Positions 13,340 through 58,563 of a DNA stretch of 64,000 nt are shown in pieces. This stretch comes from Tubulanus polymorphus (taxonomy: Eukaryota > Nemertea > Palaeonemertea > Tubulaniformes > Tubulanidae). How positions within the stretch are numbered: the first letter of the stretch is position 1; every line of letters begins with the position of its first letter. The DNA lies in the NCBI RefSeq assembly GCF_964204645.1, contig NC_134034.1, forward strand, positions 10,163,414-10,227,413, in the 5' to 3' direction. The notes beneath the pieces were generated by a model. The model was not told the origin of the DNA. It worked only from the letters and a program-made list of their open reading frames with translations, and ran no database searches. A program made the translations under genes and the position numbers.

Positions 13340-14032
13340 AGTTTGTGAATCCCCTGATTATCTTATGTTGTTTGTGAATCTCCTGATTATCTTTTGTTGT
13401 TTGTAAATCCCCTGATTATCTTTTGTTGTTTGTAAATCTCATGATTATCTTTTGTTGTTTGTAAATCTCCTAATTATCTTTTGTTGTTTGTGAATCCCCT
13501 GATTATCTTTTGTTGTTTGTAAATCCCCTGATTATCTTTTGTTGTTTGTAAATCCCCTGATTATCTTTTGTTGTTTGTGAATCTCCTGATTATCTTTTGT
13601 TGTTTGTGAATCCCCTGATTATCTTTTGTCTTTTGTTGTTTGTAAATCCCCTGATTATCTTTTGTTGTCTGTGAATCTCCTGATTATCTTTTGTTGTTTG
13701 TGAATCTCCTGATTATCTTTTGTTGTTTGTGAATCTCCTGATTATCTTTTGTTGTTTGTGAATCTCCTAATTATCTTTTGTAGTTTGTGAATCCCCTGAT
13801 TATCTTTTGTTGTTTGTGAATCTCCTGATTATCTTTTGTTGTTTGTGAATCTCCTGATTATCTTTTGTTGTTTGTGAATCCCCTGATTATCTTTTGTTGT
13901 TTGTAAATCTCCTGATTATCTTTTGTTGTTTGTGAATCTCCTGATTATCTTTTGTTGTTTGTGAATCTCCTGATTATCTTTTGTTGTTTGTGAATATCCT
14001 GATTATCTTTTGTTGTTTGTAAATCCCTGGAG
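13340..14032. repeat. 29-bp minisatellite, about 24 units
   Basis: Unit TTTGTGAATCTCCTGATTAT then CTTTTGTTG. Two main variants (GTGAATCTCC and GTAAATCCCC) alternate irregularly. There are no spacers, so it is not a CRISPR array. Confidence 0.93.
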
Positions 14033-14455
14033 ATAATATGCAATTTGATAATTTCATACATATCTGAAGGAGATTGAAAATGTCGTAAATATAATTTGTT
14101 GATGTCATAGTGGCAGTTTGAGGAAGCAGCCATCTATATCTGGAAGAGGTGACCGCTGGAGGGGAAGGTGTAGAGTTGCTATAGTTATAGGGATAGGTTG
14201 AAAACTGAGTGGACTATAAAAAAACCGAGATAAAGCTACAAAGAAAGCGCCAGATGGTATAATTGAATACTTTTAGTGTTTATGGCATTTTGTCGCCTGT
14301 CGCTGCAGTGACCTTGCTCCCCATTGACCTGCAATATACAACTTGATTTGTGGTGATTGGCTCGATGTTCCTACGATATTGCACACGTTCATAAATCACC
14401 GAGGATCATCACCTAGAAAAATATCTGTCGTGTCGTTTGCAACTTGCTAAAGCAC

Positions 14456-15062
14456 ACTCCCTACTGTCCCACTCCCTTTCTCTCTCTTCTCTCCTCCCTC
14501 CTGTCTCCCTCCCTCCTCTCCCTCCATCTCCCTCTCTCTCTCTCTTTTCTCCTCCCTCTTGTCCCCTCCCTCCCGTCTCCCCCTCCTCTCCCTCCCTCTC
14601 CCTCTCTTCTCTCCTCCCTCCTGTCTCGCTTCCTCTCTCATCCCTTTTTTCTCTCTCCCTCTCCTTCTCCCTCTCCCTCTCCCTCTTCCTCTCTCACTCC
14701 TCCCATCTCCCTCCCTCCTGTTTCGCTTTCTCTACCTACCTCCTCCCTCCCCAACTCTCTCTATTCCTCACTCCTGCCTCCTCTCCTGTCTGATCCCTCC
14801 CGTCTCCCTCAAGTCCTCCCTAACTCCCTCGCTCCCTGTCTCCCTCGCCTCCTCCCTCCCAAACTGTTTCATTCCCCCTTTACTGCCTTTTCCACTCCCG
14901 TATCGTAGGTTCCAACCCGTTTCACTCGTCTACCCTTTCCCCGTGTTGCAGCCTCACGATTACTCCCTCTCCCCCCCCTCCCCGTGCTCCACAGCCATTC
15001 TCCCTTTCCTTCCGCATCCCTCTCGTTCATCTACCATCCATCATAAATCGCAGCCTCTCGCA
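14456..15062. repeat. Pyrimidine-rich CCCTCT tract, about 600 bp
   Basis: Plus strand almost purely C and T with CTCCCTCCTGTCTC sub-repeats. The long open frames in it are not genes. Confidence 0.9.
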
Positions 15063-15439
15063 TAAGGCTTAGATTTCTTTTATCAAAAAGACAAAAACGC
15101 GACTGTATTATTGATCACGATAGAAAGATCAGAAAGGAAGGGTAAGATTTCTATTTGGAAAAAAACGAAACGACACGATTGTAATATTGACTACGATAAA
15201 AAAAAGTCTATTGTAAAGACGACAACAAAAGAGATTGCCAAAGATTATCATTCATATTTCGTCAGCAGTCTGTCCCGCACTGGACAGGTGTGACAAGTGG
15301 AAACAAAACCACTCAAACCAAATGTTACGCATATTGTAAAAAGCTGTATAACCACTGGCCAAGTAGACTATGGCTCCACTGGCCGAGTGGACTAGCACCC
15401 CTGGGCGAAGGGACTAGCACCACTGGCCGAGTGGAGTGG

Positions 15440-15640
15440 ACCAGTTCTATTGGTCTACAGGTCAGCACGCTTACTTACTGTGCTTACTTAATGAGACCCG
15501 GGTGCGATCCGGAATTAGAGGGCGTTAGAGGGCATTGTTACGCAAATGACCAGTTGTATAATCACTGGCCAATAGTTCTTTTGGTCTACACCACACGCTG
15601 GCTTTCTAGGTTCGAGACCCAGGTTCGAACCCAGGTGAAA
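15440..15640 (+). mobile_element. Two tRNA-like heads (SINE-type)
   Basis: TTGGTCTACAGGTCAGCACG...CGGGTGCGATCC and TTTTGGTCTACACC...GGTTCGAACCC each pair an A-box-like and a B-box-like word at tRNA spacing. No clean cloverleaf is claimed. Confidence 0.4.
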
Positions 15641-16853
15641 CTTGATATGAATCGCGTGAGTTGCGGTTGAAGGATTCGTCGACTGGTGCAGGCAGGATTG
15701 GAAACGATTGAAATGCGTGACATGAAACACGTGGTAATTTGCTTTGAACGTGAGAATTCAAATATTATACGCACCACCTAATTGTCTTTTTTTACAGGAA
15801 ACGTCGAATAATGCGTATAATGACGGTGAAAGTAGTGGGATGCATACTGAATAGTACTGGGGTATAGACTGGGTATCAAAGTAAAACTATCGTAAAACTA
15901 TGTTTCCCATCAAACCAGTTTGTACAACTGTGATGAGTAATAAATATATACTATAGCAACCCATAGGGAAAACATTTAACCTGGGTATCAAAGTTATCCA
16001 TTGCGGTAAAACCTTTGATTTGGGCCCGGTTTGGGCCGCTACTATCAGGTTTACAGATTACGATATTCCGGAATGGGTAGAACATATTCTGGTAAATAGA
16101 GATTTCCGGAGAGAAATCCGCGGTGAGACCAATCGAAATCTATCAAACTCTCTACCGGCCGCTTCTGTCAGGTTTACGGATGACGCTATTTCAGAATAGT
16201 TGGAGCACATTCTGATCGAAACGAACGCGCCAGAAGAGAATTCTGGAGTCGGTAGAGACCAATCAAAATCTGTCTGAGAAAATCTAAGGCATCTCCGTCT
16301 CGGGTTTACATTAATTGAGGATGAAAATATCGTGAATATCTATAATATGATCTGCATCGATTTTGGCAACGATCCAGAACAAATATTCACAGACGAGACT
16401 CGTCTCAACAGCATCCAATTTCAGTATCCGTCCGTCGATTAGTGATTACCGAACACGCAGCTCGATTGTTTGGTCGGCTCCGAGTTTGTAGCCGAGCTTT
16501 GATAAAAATATCCCGTTGTCTGTGTCCAATATTCGCCGATAGACGAGACGTTTCTAATCGTATCGTCTGTCTTCAAAAAAAGCCGCCGATTTAGCTTTCT
16601 TCGATTCCACGTCCGCCGTCAAGTAAAGACGCTTATATACAGATCTATCAGGTTTCTAAATGAGACAGCTCCGACCTCAGCAGAGTTCCACGTTTGAATG
16701 TGCGCAAGACGTGTGTTTGAGAGTGGGCTGAGTTTTTTCATTTCTCTTTTTTTTTACGTGATCCACGTTCCCCGACAACCCTCAACAATTAAATAGAATA
16801 GAGCGCACCTCAAAATCAATAAACATTTCTACGAGGACCGATGCAAAATATCC
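15641..16853. other. No gene seen
   Basis: Contains single units related to the 40-bp repeat of 23825-24003 (TATCAGGTTTACAGATTACG) and otherwise unassigned sequence. Confidence 0.45.
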
Positions 16854-17188
16854 TCCCCCGGAAGGGATTCGAACCTGGTGGCATCGAGATTGCCAAGGTA
16901 CGAAAACTTGCTACACACTACACCGAGTGCGCAGCTACATGCGCAGCTTAGATGATGTCATTATAAGCCAATCAGATATACGGTTTTACTTAAGCCCGGG
17001 GTTTTCCGTTTGAATATTTCATCCTTGAAATTTACGTCAGCGAATATACAACGAGTAATCTTATTGGTGCCGCAAGTTTTCGTGCGGCAAACCTACGCAT
17101 GTACCTGCGCACTTGGGGTTCGTACCGTGGCCGAGTCTAGTGATGCCATCAGGTTCGAATCCCAGCCGACGGAAGATGGTACAAAGCA
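16854..17188. mobile_element. Palindromic tRNA-like element, copy 1 (diverged)
   Basis: Same layout with tRNA-like B boxes at both ends (GGATTCGAACC type) and a central CCAATCAGA stretch. Older; no clean target duplication seen. Confidence 0.6.
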
Positions 17189-17449
17189 GCATTTTCGATG
17201 GAGGGGAGATTATGAGATGATTTAGAAAGGAGAGGCTACAAACAAAACGCCAAACATGTTTTTCTGTACATGTTTGTAAAGTGATGAAAATGTCAGTGCG
17301 GACACTGGTCGTCAATCAAACCAGCAACCAATTTATACATTCCGCTGACAGCCATAAACCGCGTAATACCCACTAGGTAATCAAACACATCTCGATGGTG
17401 TTAATAGATTATTTTCTATCGTTCGGCGAAATCGACTGTGAAAAACCTT

Positions 17450-17814
17450 CCTCGCTTACCAGGTTTTGATTGCCGACTGTTGAAGCTCACGCTAACACAA
17501 AACCTGGCTGCAAACCCCTCATTGGTCTATGAAAACCGCCAAAAATTTCTTGGGCGGACAGGTTCTCGCTCAGCGGCCACCAGTCTATATATCTAGTCAA
17601 TCAGATTGAGTGGTATTTATAGAGTAAATGTCGTGCCGGTATAAACGTACGTGATAGGCTAGATACATAGACTGGTGGGTGCTGAGCGGGAGCCCGTTCG
17701 CCCAAGAAATCTTGGGCGATGTAGTAATAGACCCATGAACGGTTTGCGGCCAGGATTTGTGTTAGCTTGGGCTCCAGCGGGCGGCAATCAAACCCTATGG
17801 CAAGCGAGGATGTG
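17450..17814. mobile_element. Long-inverted-repeat MITE (TCCTCGCTTGCCAGG family)
   Basis: Best copy: TTCCTCGCTTACCAGG...GGCAAGCGAGGAT with CAGTCTATATATCTAG in the middle. Confidence 0.72.
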
Positions 17815-18289
17815 AAAAGATAATAACAAACCTTTCACGTACCGCCTCCGTCTCTCAAGAATCACCGAAAAGACGACGCATCAAATCGCATCGATCCCGC
17901 CGTGGCCCGCCGCCGCCGCACGAAATAATAACGATTGTCACCTCTTAAGCCGGCGCTACTTCCGGTTCGTATAATGAACGACGCAGACGACGGCGTTCGT
18001 TTTCGTTGATAGATGTAACCGTCAATAAGTGTCACGATTAACGTCAACCCCACCAGACCATGTCATCATCATCCCCGTGATACCAGACTGTATATGGTAA
18101 TGCGCTCGATGACCTTATCGTTGGCCATGTTTTAGAGAGATTGGTTGGCAGTGATTAGTATTCTATATAATGACAGTGACCGTTCTGGTCGTTGATTGCC
18201 GTGGTTCATCGCGCAGAGCGACCATTTAGATTTCCTCTCCTCCTACACAGCGGTGTAGAAACGGCAGGGACGGATTTGATGGTTAGCTC

Positions 18290-18545
18290 CCACACAGCAA
18301 TTCACATGTAAAATGGGTTCATTCTGAACCCCTCCCCTCATAGCTGTGGTGAAATCGAAGAAAATTATTTGTTGTTAACTCCCCAAACTCTTCGACGGGA
18401 AATCAGCAATCTAGACATAGAACGGGTTCATTGTGAAAACATGGTTGATTTTACTGAACCCCACCCCTCACAGCTTTGGTGAACGAGCAGGCTGACAGAA
18501 CAAGGGTTCTTGTTGAACCCTTCAACTCGCACTCGGTTATTCAAA
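18290..18545. repeat. Three degenerate units of GAACCCCTCCCCTCATAGCT
   Basis: Repeated GGGTTCATT...TGAACCCC and CTCACAGCTTTGGTGAA words, probably the same family as 20140-20622. Confidence 0.5.
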
Positions 18546-19254
18546 CCGTCTTCTCCCAGTTTTATAGCGACATTTTTATTTGGCGCAAGTGGTTTTTTAA
18601 GTCTTCATACTAAACAGTTGCATAATAATTCTAATCGAATATTCGAGCGAGGAATGCACACCAGAAAACGCCACGAGGCCGGCGACTAGAAATCCCCGGG
18701 CGCAATCCCTGGGACTATGCTATCTGTTATAGAGTCATTGGCACTGTTCTATCGTGTCAGAGAACTATATCATCGAACTCCCAGAAGACCTAAACAGCGA
18801 TGATAATTCGTAGTAAATGTATACCATCGATATTTACGAGCGCAATTAGACGGGCGTCGCGTCGCTTCGCGCGCTCTCTCAGCAGCGTTATACGAAAAAT
18901 AAATGTGGGATTCGAACCACCCGTCGCGTAGGCGAGCGATGGCGACCTTCAAACTTGTCGACAGCGTAATGATTTATCGCGCGCATCGATCATGCCGATA
19001 TGCCAGTTTCTAAATGAATTCTTATTATTTATATCGAAATTGCATCATCGGTTAAGGCTCATGGCGTAGTTTTATAATCCACTGCAGATCAATTACGCAC
19101 AGCGTGGTAACCCCGCGATGATAACCTTGATAGTCATTAGTAGTGCGAAGGTCAATAATGATAATGACGTTATCGTAAGTGAGCTGAACTTGAATCTGAA
19201 TTTGATTGCAATCAATGCTCAAAGATCGCAAAAGCGGAATAATGACGGCGTCTT

Positions 19255-19612
19255 CTTCGCCCCCGACCGAATTGAGGGTTCCCGGGGAACGTGGATCTCA
19301 TTTATGGTAGCTCTACGCGGCGAGGAACGCTCAACTATCACGATTTTCACCCGACTGAATTGAGGGTTCCCGGGGAACGTGGATCTCAGTGATGGTCGCT
19401 CTGTGTGTGGTGTGGAGCGCTCCATCGATCTTCACCCGACCGAATTGAGGGTTCTCGGGGAACGTGGACCGCGGATCCAGGAGGGGTTTCATAAAAATGA
19501 TGATGTTAAACTGGCGACTAAAATTTCTAATGATTAGGGGCCTATGTTATGTTCTCGGGGGAACGTTGATCTCATCGATGGTCGCTCTGCGCGTGGTGAG
19601 GAGTGCTCTACT
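19255..19612. repeat. About 86-bp tandem repeat, locus 2
   Basis: Four units of the same family as 7890-8112 (GAATTGAGGGTTCCCGGGGA, GTGGATCTCA), the last interrupted by unrelated sequence. Confidence 0.75.
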
Positions 19613-20139
19613 CACCCGAACGTTATTACTTTCCCGGGTTACTCCCCAAAAAACACCTGATTTATATTTCCATTGGTTCAATTTCAAATAAAAAAATTTT
19701 TTTTACGTTTTTGCTGCTAAATATTTTTTGGACCTTTTTTGATAGGGGCACACTTGAATTTTCAAGGGGGTGGGCCGGTCCAACCGGTCCACCCCCTGGA
19801 TCCGCCCTTGGGGTAAAATTCTAACATGTAGGAGACCGTATAATTCCATCGTTATTTTCTGAAATCAATTACCTTTAAGCGAAACATGACATTATCTGTT
19901 TATCTGTTCAGTGGAAGAAGCAGGTCTGATGTTCTGTTTTGTCTTTCTGATGGTGTTTACGTGTCACTTTGTCCAAGTCAGGGTTAATGTGTCTTCCGGA
20001 TGGAATTCGTCCGAGAATGACATCAACGTCCGTTCGTTTATTACTGTTTATGGTAAAATGATGGTCGTATAGTAAGGTTTTATTGGCCCCCGGTTGATCA
20101 ACGTTGCTGAGTGGTATCTCTAACCTCCCGCATGCAAAC

Positions 20140-20622
20140 AGCAGTCCTTTTTACAGAGAACCCATGTATATCTGTATCTTCTCTAACACCGCAGCTGTGA
20201 TGATGGTTCCATCGAGAACCCATGATCTGCCGTTCGATTTGCTTCTCTCTCGCCACAGCTCTGATTGTGGGTCACCGAGAACCCATGTATCTGTTCCATA
20301 CTTCCATACGTGCTGCACAGCAGCTGTGACAAGAACTCCAACCACAGGTGTGAGCGGTTCACCAAGAACCCATGTGTGTTCTTCGCCAAAAACCCACTAA
20401 AATCCCACGAGTTGAGATGGTTCACCGAGGACCATTGTGTCTGATCTGGTATATCACCAAGCTGTGAGGGGTTCACCAATTAACCCATTGTGTCTGTTCT
20501 CCGACCACAGCTGTGAGGAAATCGGTTCACCAAGAACCCGTGTGTCTGTTTTACTCGCTGCTCTCCCATCACAGCTGTGAGAAGACCGGTTCACTTAGAA
20601 CCCATGTGTCTGTTCTACTCTT
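20140..20622. repeat. Degenerate tandem repeat, AGAACCCATGTGTCTGTTC
   Basis: Six to seven units of about 60 bases with CACAGCTGTGA and GGTTCACCAAGAACCCATG words. Related CAGCTGTGGTGAA words occur at 18290-18540. Confidence 0.65.
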
Positions 20623-20867
20623 TTCCATTTTTACTGCGCATATACGTAAGGAACTCGACTAAGAATATAGCTAGATGACATTTGAAACTTGCTCTATTGG
20701 CGCCAGACAAAATCCACCACGGCCAGACCACAACTCAATCGATCATTATATATTATGAAATCGCAAAATCGGACATGAAAAACTTCTGGCGGCACCGCAG
20801 TGACTGGCGTGTCATCATTTATTCGATTACCTTCTGCCTAGCGTTAAAAAGAATCTAATCGAAGGCC

Positions 20868-21110
20868 GCAACTGTAGAACTGGGTTCAGAGTCGAATTTA
20901 ACCCACACAACTGTGGAACTGGGTTCAGAGTCGAATTAAACTCACAAAACTGTGGAACTGGATCCAGAAACTAATTAAACCTACAAAAAAAATGTGGAAC
21001 TGGACCCGAAGTCAAATAAAACCCAGTGGAAATGGGCCCAAAGTCATATCAAACCCACTCACATGTGAAATGTCCACCTCCAGAGTCAAATTAAGGCCAT
21101 GCATCCGTGG
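20868..21110. repeat. Degenerate tandem repeat of CTGTGGAACTGGGTTCAGAG
   Basis: Four to five units of about 50-60 bases with CTGTGGAACTGG, CAGAGTCGAATTAA and ACCCAC words, related to the MITE end at 60693. Confidence 0.6.
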
Positions 21111-21689
21111 AACTGTCGAAATCAGAAACAAAACTTGACCCACAAAACAGCACAGTAAAATTAAATGTTGATATGACCCCAGTTCGCGTTAGATCTAAGC
21201 CTGGAGATGGTAATAGTTTGTTATTACTCAATTTATCTCTGTATTCTGGATTGTCTCATTATATTGTCATTAAACTTCCCGAAGATGACTATTACAGATG
21301 ATGCGGTCGAAACGTCGTATAGATAGATGTTGCCCGAGGAAACATTTCGGACGACTCTCTTTTTTCTCTTCGTGCGCGCCTTTTTTTCCTATCAAGATAT
21401 CTGCTCATTGTCAACCTTGATGTCGGTGGTAGCCGTTTTGTAGGAGATAAAGGTCCGTATACGTGAATAAATTCCGCCTATCCCAACGAGATCGCTAATT
21501 ACATATAATTTCCTATACGACTGTAGGCTTCCGTGACCGTAGACCGTACGTAGCTAACTTGATTGAGCTAAATTGATGTACATCTTACGACATATCGCTA
21601 AGGCGAAAAAAGAAGTCGTCGAAAAACTGGGTCATTATGGGTCGAGGCTATATTCGGGCTTTATTTCGGTACAAGGACGCTCGCCACTC

Positions 21690-21955
21690 CTTAAGCCCGC
21701 CGCACACGGCAAAACATTTGTTTCGCCGAAACAGAAAACGCGTTTTCCAGAAAACGTTTTTGCTCGTGAAAAACGTTTTTCAGTTCGGCGTTTTTTTTTG
21801 TTTTGCCTCCCCCGCACACGGCATAACAAAAACGTTTTCGGTGCAGTGTGCGTTGGGCTTGAAACGTTCAACGGGCACGGGACGGAAAACGCGCACAGAT
21901 TTTTGTGTTTGTGTTTTTATGTTTTGCCTCCCCCGCACACGGCGGGCTTTGCGTG
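21690..21955. mobile_element. MITE with TTAAGCCC-GCCGCACACGG end
   Basis: Starts AAGCCCGCCGCACACGGC and ends CCGCACACGGCGGGCTT, with repeated AAAACG words between. Non-coding. Confidence 0.5.
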
Positions 21956-22067
21956 ACTTATTCGAACGCGTATCACGCGTGTGAGAGTGATGGGCCTCAG
22001 ATCGAATGATACGCAAGATATGATCAGGAGTTGAATAAGAATACTGTGCGAGTGGATGTTTAAAAAC

Positions 22068-22182
22068 CTGGGGCCAGTTTTGTAGACTGGTATAACCTTT
22101 TACCTAGGGGCTAACTTAATTGATAATGAATTGAGTTAGCCCCGGGGTTGAAGGTAATACCAGTTTAAAAAACCGGGCTATG
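22068..22182. mobile_element. Short palindromic MITE (CCAGTTTTGTAGACTGGTAT family)
   Basis: Arms around TAGACTGGTATAACCTTTTA and GAAGGTAATACCAGTTTA with GGGGCTAACTT inside. A right half recurs at 22665-22712. Confidence 0.55.
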
Positions 22183-22664
22183 AGTTACTAAATCGACACC
22201 ATGATCAAAGAAACCTTTTCTGACTTATTTTTTCTTTTCTGAATTGCGGGATTGTACCTTCTCAGGGGGATTCATCAAGATTAATTAACATAAAATCAGG
22301 CGCAAAACGGTAGTCACTTTTCGAGCGACCAACCTCCGGGGTATATTTTTTCTATCGAACGAACGACTTTGTATCTCGCTCGAGGACTTCGTGGGGGGGG
22401 GGGCGCTTTCGGTTGTCCGGAACCTGACGGTCGCTCTGTCGTCCTGCCGGTAATCAATATCTGTACACGCGAAGCATGTCGACATGTCAACGGAGAAAAA
22501 GTCACTGATTTACGATGAAAAATGGTGCTGTCGAACACGAAATAACAAGACTCCGCGCAACGAGATCAAGGCCGAATGACGATACATCGAATATCCGATC
22601 ACCGTGGCTACGGTTTTATGGGTATCCACTTCAACTCGTGGGTAAGTCAATCGACTTCGGATTC

Positions 22665-22712
22665 AGATAACCCCCGGGTTAAACGTAATGCCAGTCTATA
22701 AAACTGGCACAC
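22665..22712. repeat. Half copy of the CCAGTTTTGTAGACTGGTAT MITE
   Basis: ACCCCCGGGTTAAACGTAAT then GCCAGTCTATAAAACTGGC. Confidence 0.45.
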
Positions 22713-22882
22713 ATACATGCCGATTCGTTTGTCGCACCGGCGTAGGAGCACTCAGCTCGACTACGACTCGGTCATCATCGCGAAGTCTAAAGGTCATGTG
22801 GCGATCTGTAATACGACAATGCGTCTCCGTCACGTCCGTTTTACCAATTACCCAATAAGTCTCTTTGTTCCGATGGATTGTG

Positions 22883-23073
<191 letters not shown>

Positions 23074-23499
23074 GACCCTTATTGTGCTCGAATAACGAAA
23101 GAACAAATTCTCCGCGCGCGTCGGTCATTTATATTCTCAAACGACCGAGGCTGTCAAGCAAGTCCCCGGGGTCTAGTTTGTTTGCGGCGACGACCTCGTC
23201 GGTAACGATTCAATCGGACTCACCGACGCTCCGAGAATAAACGCGTGACGTGGAGACGGTTCCGGTGATCAATTCAAACGGCGTAACCCTGCCAGACGTA
23301 AACAATGTCGTCGGTTTATTGGCGGAAATGATCTTGGAAAAAAACAGCATAGCGGACCCACAGACGAGAGCACGAGGAGCACGTGCTCCAGTCGCAAATT
23401 TACCGTGCCCTTTTGATAATACAATGGCAATCAAATAAAAACCCGCAGTAGATTTGTAGAAACAAATACAAGTTTTGTTTGTATTTCTTGTTCCTCTTG

Positions 23500-23595
23500 A
23501 GTTAGAGTTAACTGTGAGTTAAAGTTAGTTCATTTTCAATGAGTTAACTCAGAGTCAAATCTTAACTCAGAAACTGTGGAACTGGACCCACGGTT
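23500..23595. repeat. Partial GGACCCAGTTCCACAGT-family MITE
   Basis: GAGTTAACTCAGAGTCAAA and AACTGTGGAACTGGACCC words match the right half of the 60693 copy. Confidence 0.5.
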
Positions 23596-23824
23596 TGAAG
23601 ATGAGGTTTAGTTTTAAGCTCGAAACTGTAAAGGCTAGTTTTCACAAGCGGTTTCCTGCGGCGGCGGGAAAAAGCTAGCTGGAAACCGCTCGTGAAAACC
23701 AGCCTTAAGGAAATGAACTGTTTCTATCAATTCACTAACGTCACAATGGCAATATTTTTGAGGGCGGAGAAAGTCAGGTTTCGATTGAAAGTATGTATTC
23801 CAGTTTAGGAATGGCACTCTTCCA

Positions 23825-24003
23825 GGTGACAAACTCTCTACCGGCCGCTTCTATCAGGTTTACAGATTACAAACTCTCAACCGGCCGCTTCTATCAGGTT
23901 TACAGATTACAAACTCTCTACCGGCCGCTTCTATCGGGTTTACAGATTACAAACTCTCTACCAGTCGCTTCTATCGGGTTTACAGATTACAAACTCTCTA
24001 GTT
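23825..24003. repeat. 40-bp tandem repeat, 4-5 units
   Basis: Unit CAAACTCTCTACCGGCCGCT then TCTATCAGGTTTACAGATTA. Single related units occur near 16030-16070 and 16145-16185. Confidence 0.85.
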
Positions 24004-24638
24004 TATACGTCCATGGCGAGACGTTTGAATATCGAGTTATCTATAGAGACTTCGCCTGGCGTAAATGAAGTCAAGTTTAACTTCTCCAATTCTCGATATT
24101 TCATTATTGAGTGTCTGTGCGGATTTATAACGGCGAAAGATCCTGTTTTTCCAATCTTCGGTTAATGAAATAGCCAGGATCCGAAGATCCACCGTGTGCC
24201 ACTGCGTCTCAGGCGATTGCATCTGATGAACGCAATTCCGACAACGTCGGTCATTCATTTCTATTCATTTCTATGCACGACGTATAAAATAGGTTTTTAT
24301 TTCACAATCTCTGCTGCAATTTCGTTAGTCCCGTCCTCACATAATAAGATCCTACCAACTGATCTAACCCAAAATCTATGCTTTTTTCACGCTAGATTAA
24401 GGTAAGTAAGCCGCGATTTTATTTTGTCACAAGAGACCAGCCTTATCTCATTGAGCTACTGGGCCCGCTCCAGTAAGTCGACCCGCGCGTGTGCGCCATC
24501 TTTCTTGAAATCTACGAAGTAGCAGCGGCAAAACGGTTGTCACTGATTGGCTAGGCCAGAAAATACGGTGCTATGACGCGCGTTTGGTCAATCCACAAGA
24601 AACAGATTCAGAGGTGTATGTAGGGCCGCACAGATAGC

Positions 24639-57308
<32,670 letters not shown>

Positions 57309-57856
57309 AAGGTTATTCCTTTTTCTCGAGGTCTTTTCTTGTTTGTTAATTTATTCATTCATCCATCTGTGGTTGAAATCCTCAATGGCGTTTCTCATCG
57401 CTGATGCTAGGTTCTGCTAGATCGTAGTTTATAGAAAGGCAGACTTCTGTCTCAGAAATTGGGTGAACTCAACTCGTGTTGGTTTGTGTTTGAATATCAG
57501 ACCGGATAAGACCAAAATCCGGATTAAGACGATCCGGATTAAGCGAGCCGTGACTCACCATCTTGTATATCTTGACGATACGTATCAACATTCGAAGACG
57601 AGAAATCCATACTCTGACTCTTGAGGCGGGTTATGTGTTTTTTATTTTTAAAGCTATTTTCTGGGTTATTTACCGTCGCGGGTGGGATTTCAAAGTTTTA
57701 ACGAGAAACATGGCATCATAGTCTGTACTTTGTGTCCTTATATCACTTAACCATTGTCCGCACAACAGTCCGTCCACTCACCTATCATTCGTCTTGAGTC
57801 CATGATCCAACTACGATAGTTGTGATATATGTCTGTGTTATTTTTGCCTTTCGGTG

Positions 57857-57989
57857 TGGAATTAACTTTATTAGTAAGGCCCTAAAATTGGTACACCTTT
57901 CCAGGCAAATTTTTCCCGCATTCGTCTGAAATCTCTTGTAAACTATCTAGTATCAATTTAAGGTCCTTACTAATAAAGTTAATTCCATG
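57857..57989. repeat. Small inverted repeat downstream of gene A
   Basis: TGGAATTAACTTTATTAGTA then AGG is inverted at 57967-57989. The right copy contains AATAAA at 57972-57977. Confidence 0.7.
57972..57977 (+). terminator. Possible polyadenylation signal of gene A
   Basis: First AATAAA after the stop codon, about 660 bases downstream, inside an inverted repeat. Speculative. Confidence 0.25.
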
Positions 57990-58140
57990 GTACCAGCTAG
58001 GTTATTGAATCGTCATTTTCTTAAGCGCCATTAACTTGTGTGAACTCTTGATCTTTGATTATATATCCATGACAATACTGTGTGACAATATTTCTTATTA
58101 GATAGATGACTTTCCGAAATAAACGAATAGAAATCTTTTT

Positions 58141-58563
58141 CCGGACACACTGGGCGATTTGGTCGCCCGATTTCGTCGCCCGACGAAATCGCCGGTAAAA
58201 TCGCCCAGTGTGTCCGGGCAATCGCCTTCGGCGATTTAGTCGGCCGACGAAATCGCCCGAATCCAACATGTTGGATTCTGTCGCCGGCGATTTCGTCGCC
58301 GGCGACAGAATCGCCCAGTGTGTCCGGGTACGGCGATCAGTCGCCTCGAGCGCCGTATTAACCAGCCAATCACGGCTCTTTGATTTATTAAAGGTGGCGC
58401 TAGCAGCTGGTCGTTTCAAAATAAGCGGCGCTGTTCGCCGATTTCGTCGCCGACGAAATCGCCCAGTGTGTCCGGGTCTGTCGGCGATCAAATCGGTCAT
58501 AAAATCGGCGGCGATTTCGTCGATTGGTCGGCCGACGAAATCGCCCAGTGTGTCCGCGGCTTA
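58141..58563. mobile_element. MITE cluster with CCGGACACACTGGGCGATT ends
   Basis: The end word or its complement occurs at both borders and at about 58205-58222, 58310-58328 and 58461-58478. It is a palindrome-rich composite with GACGAAATCGCC repeats. ORFs inside are by-products of the repeat. Confidence 0.6.

Larger units (their letters stand above)
57309..58140. other. Intergenic DNA after gene A
   Basis: Presumed 3' untranslated region, then spacer with the small inverted repeat. No coding signal. Confidence 0.5.

Noticed and set aside
13340-14032. CRISPR-like regular repeat
   Set aside because: Units abut without spacers, in an animal genome. It is a minisatellite.
18895-18950. tRNA-like word GGTGGTTCGAATCCCAC on the minus strand
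   Set aside because: A B-box-like match only; I could not form acceptor or anticodon stems, so no tRNA gene is called.
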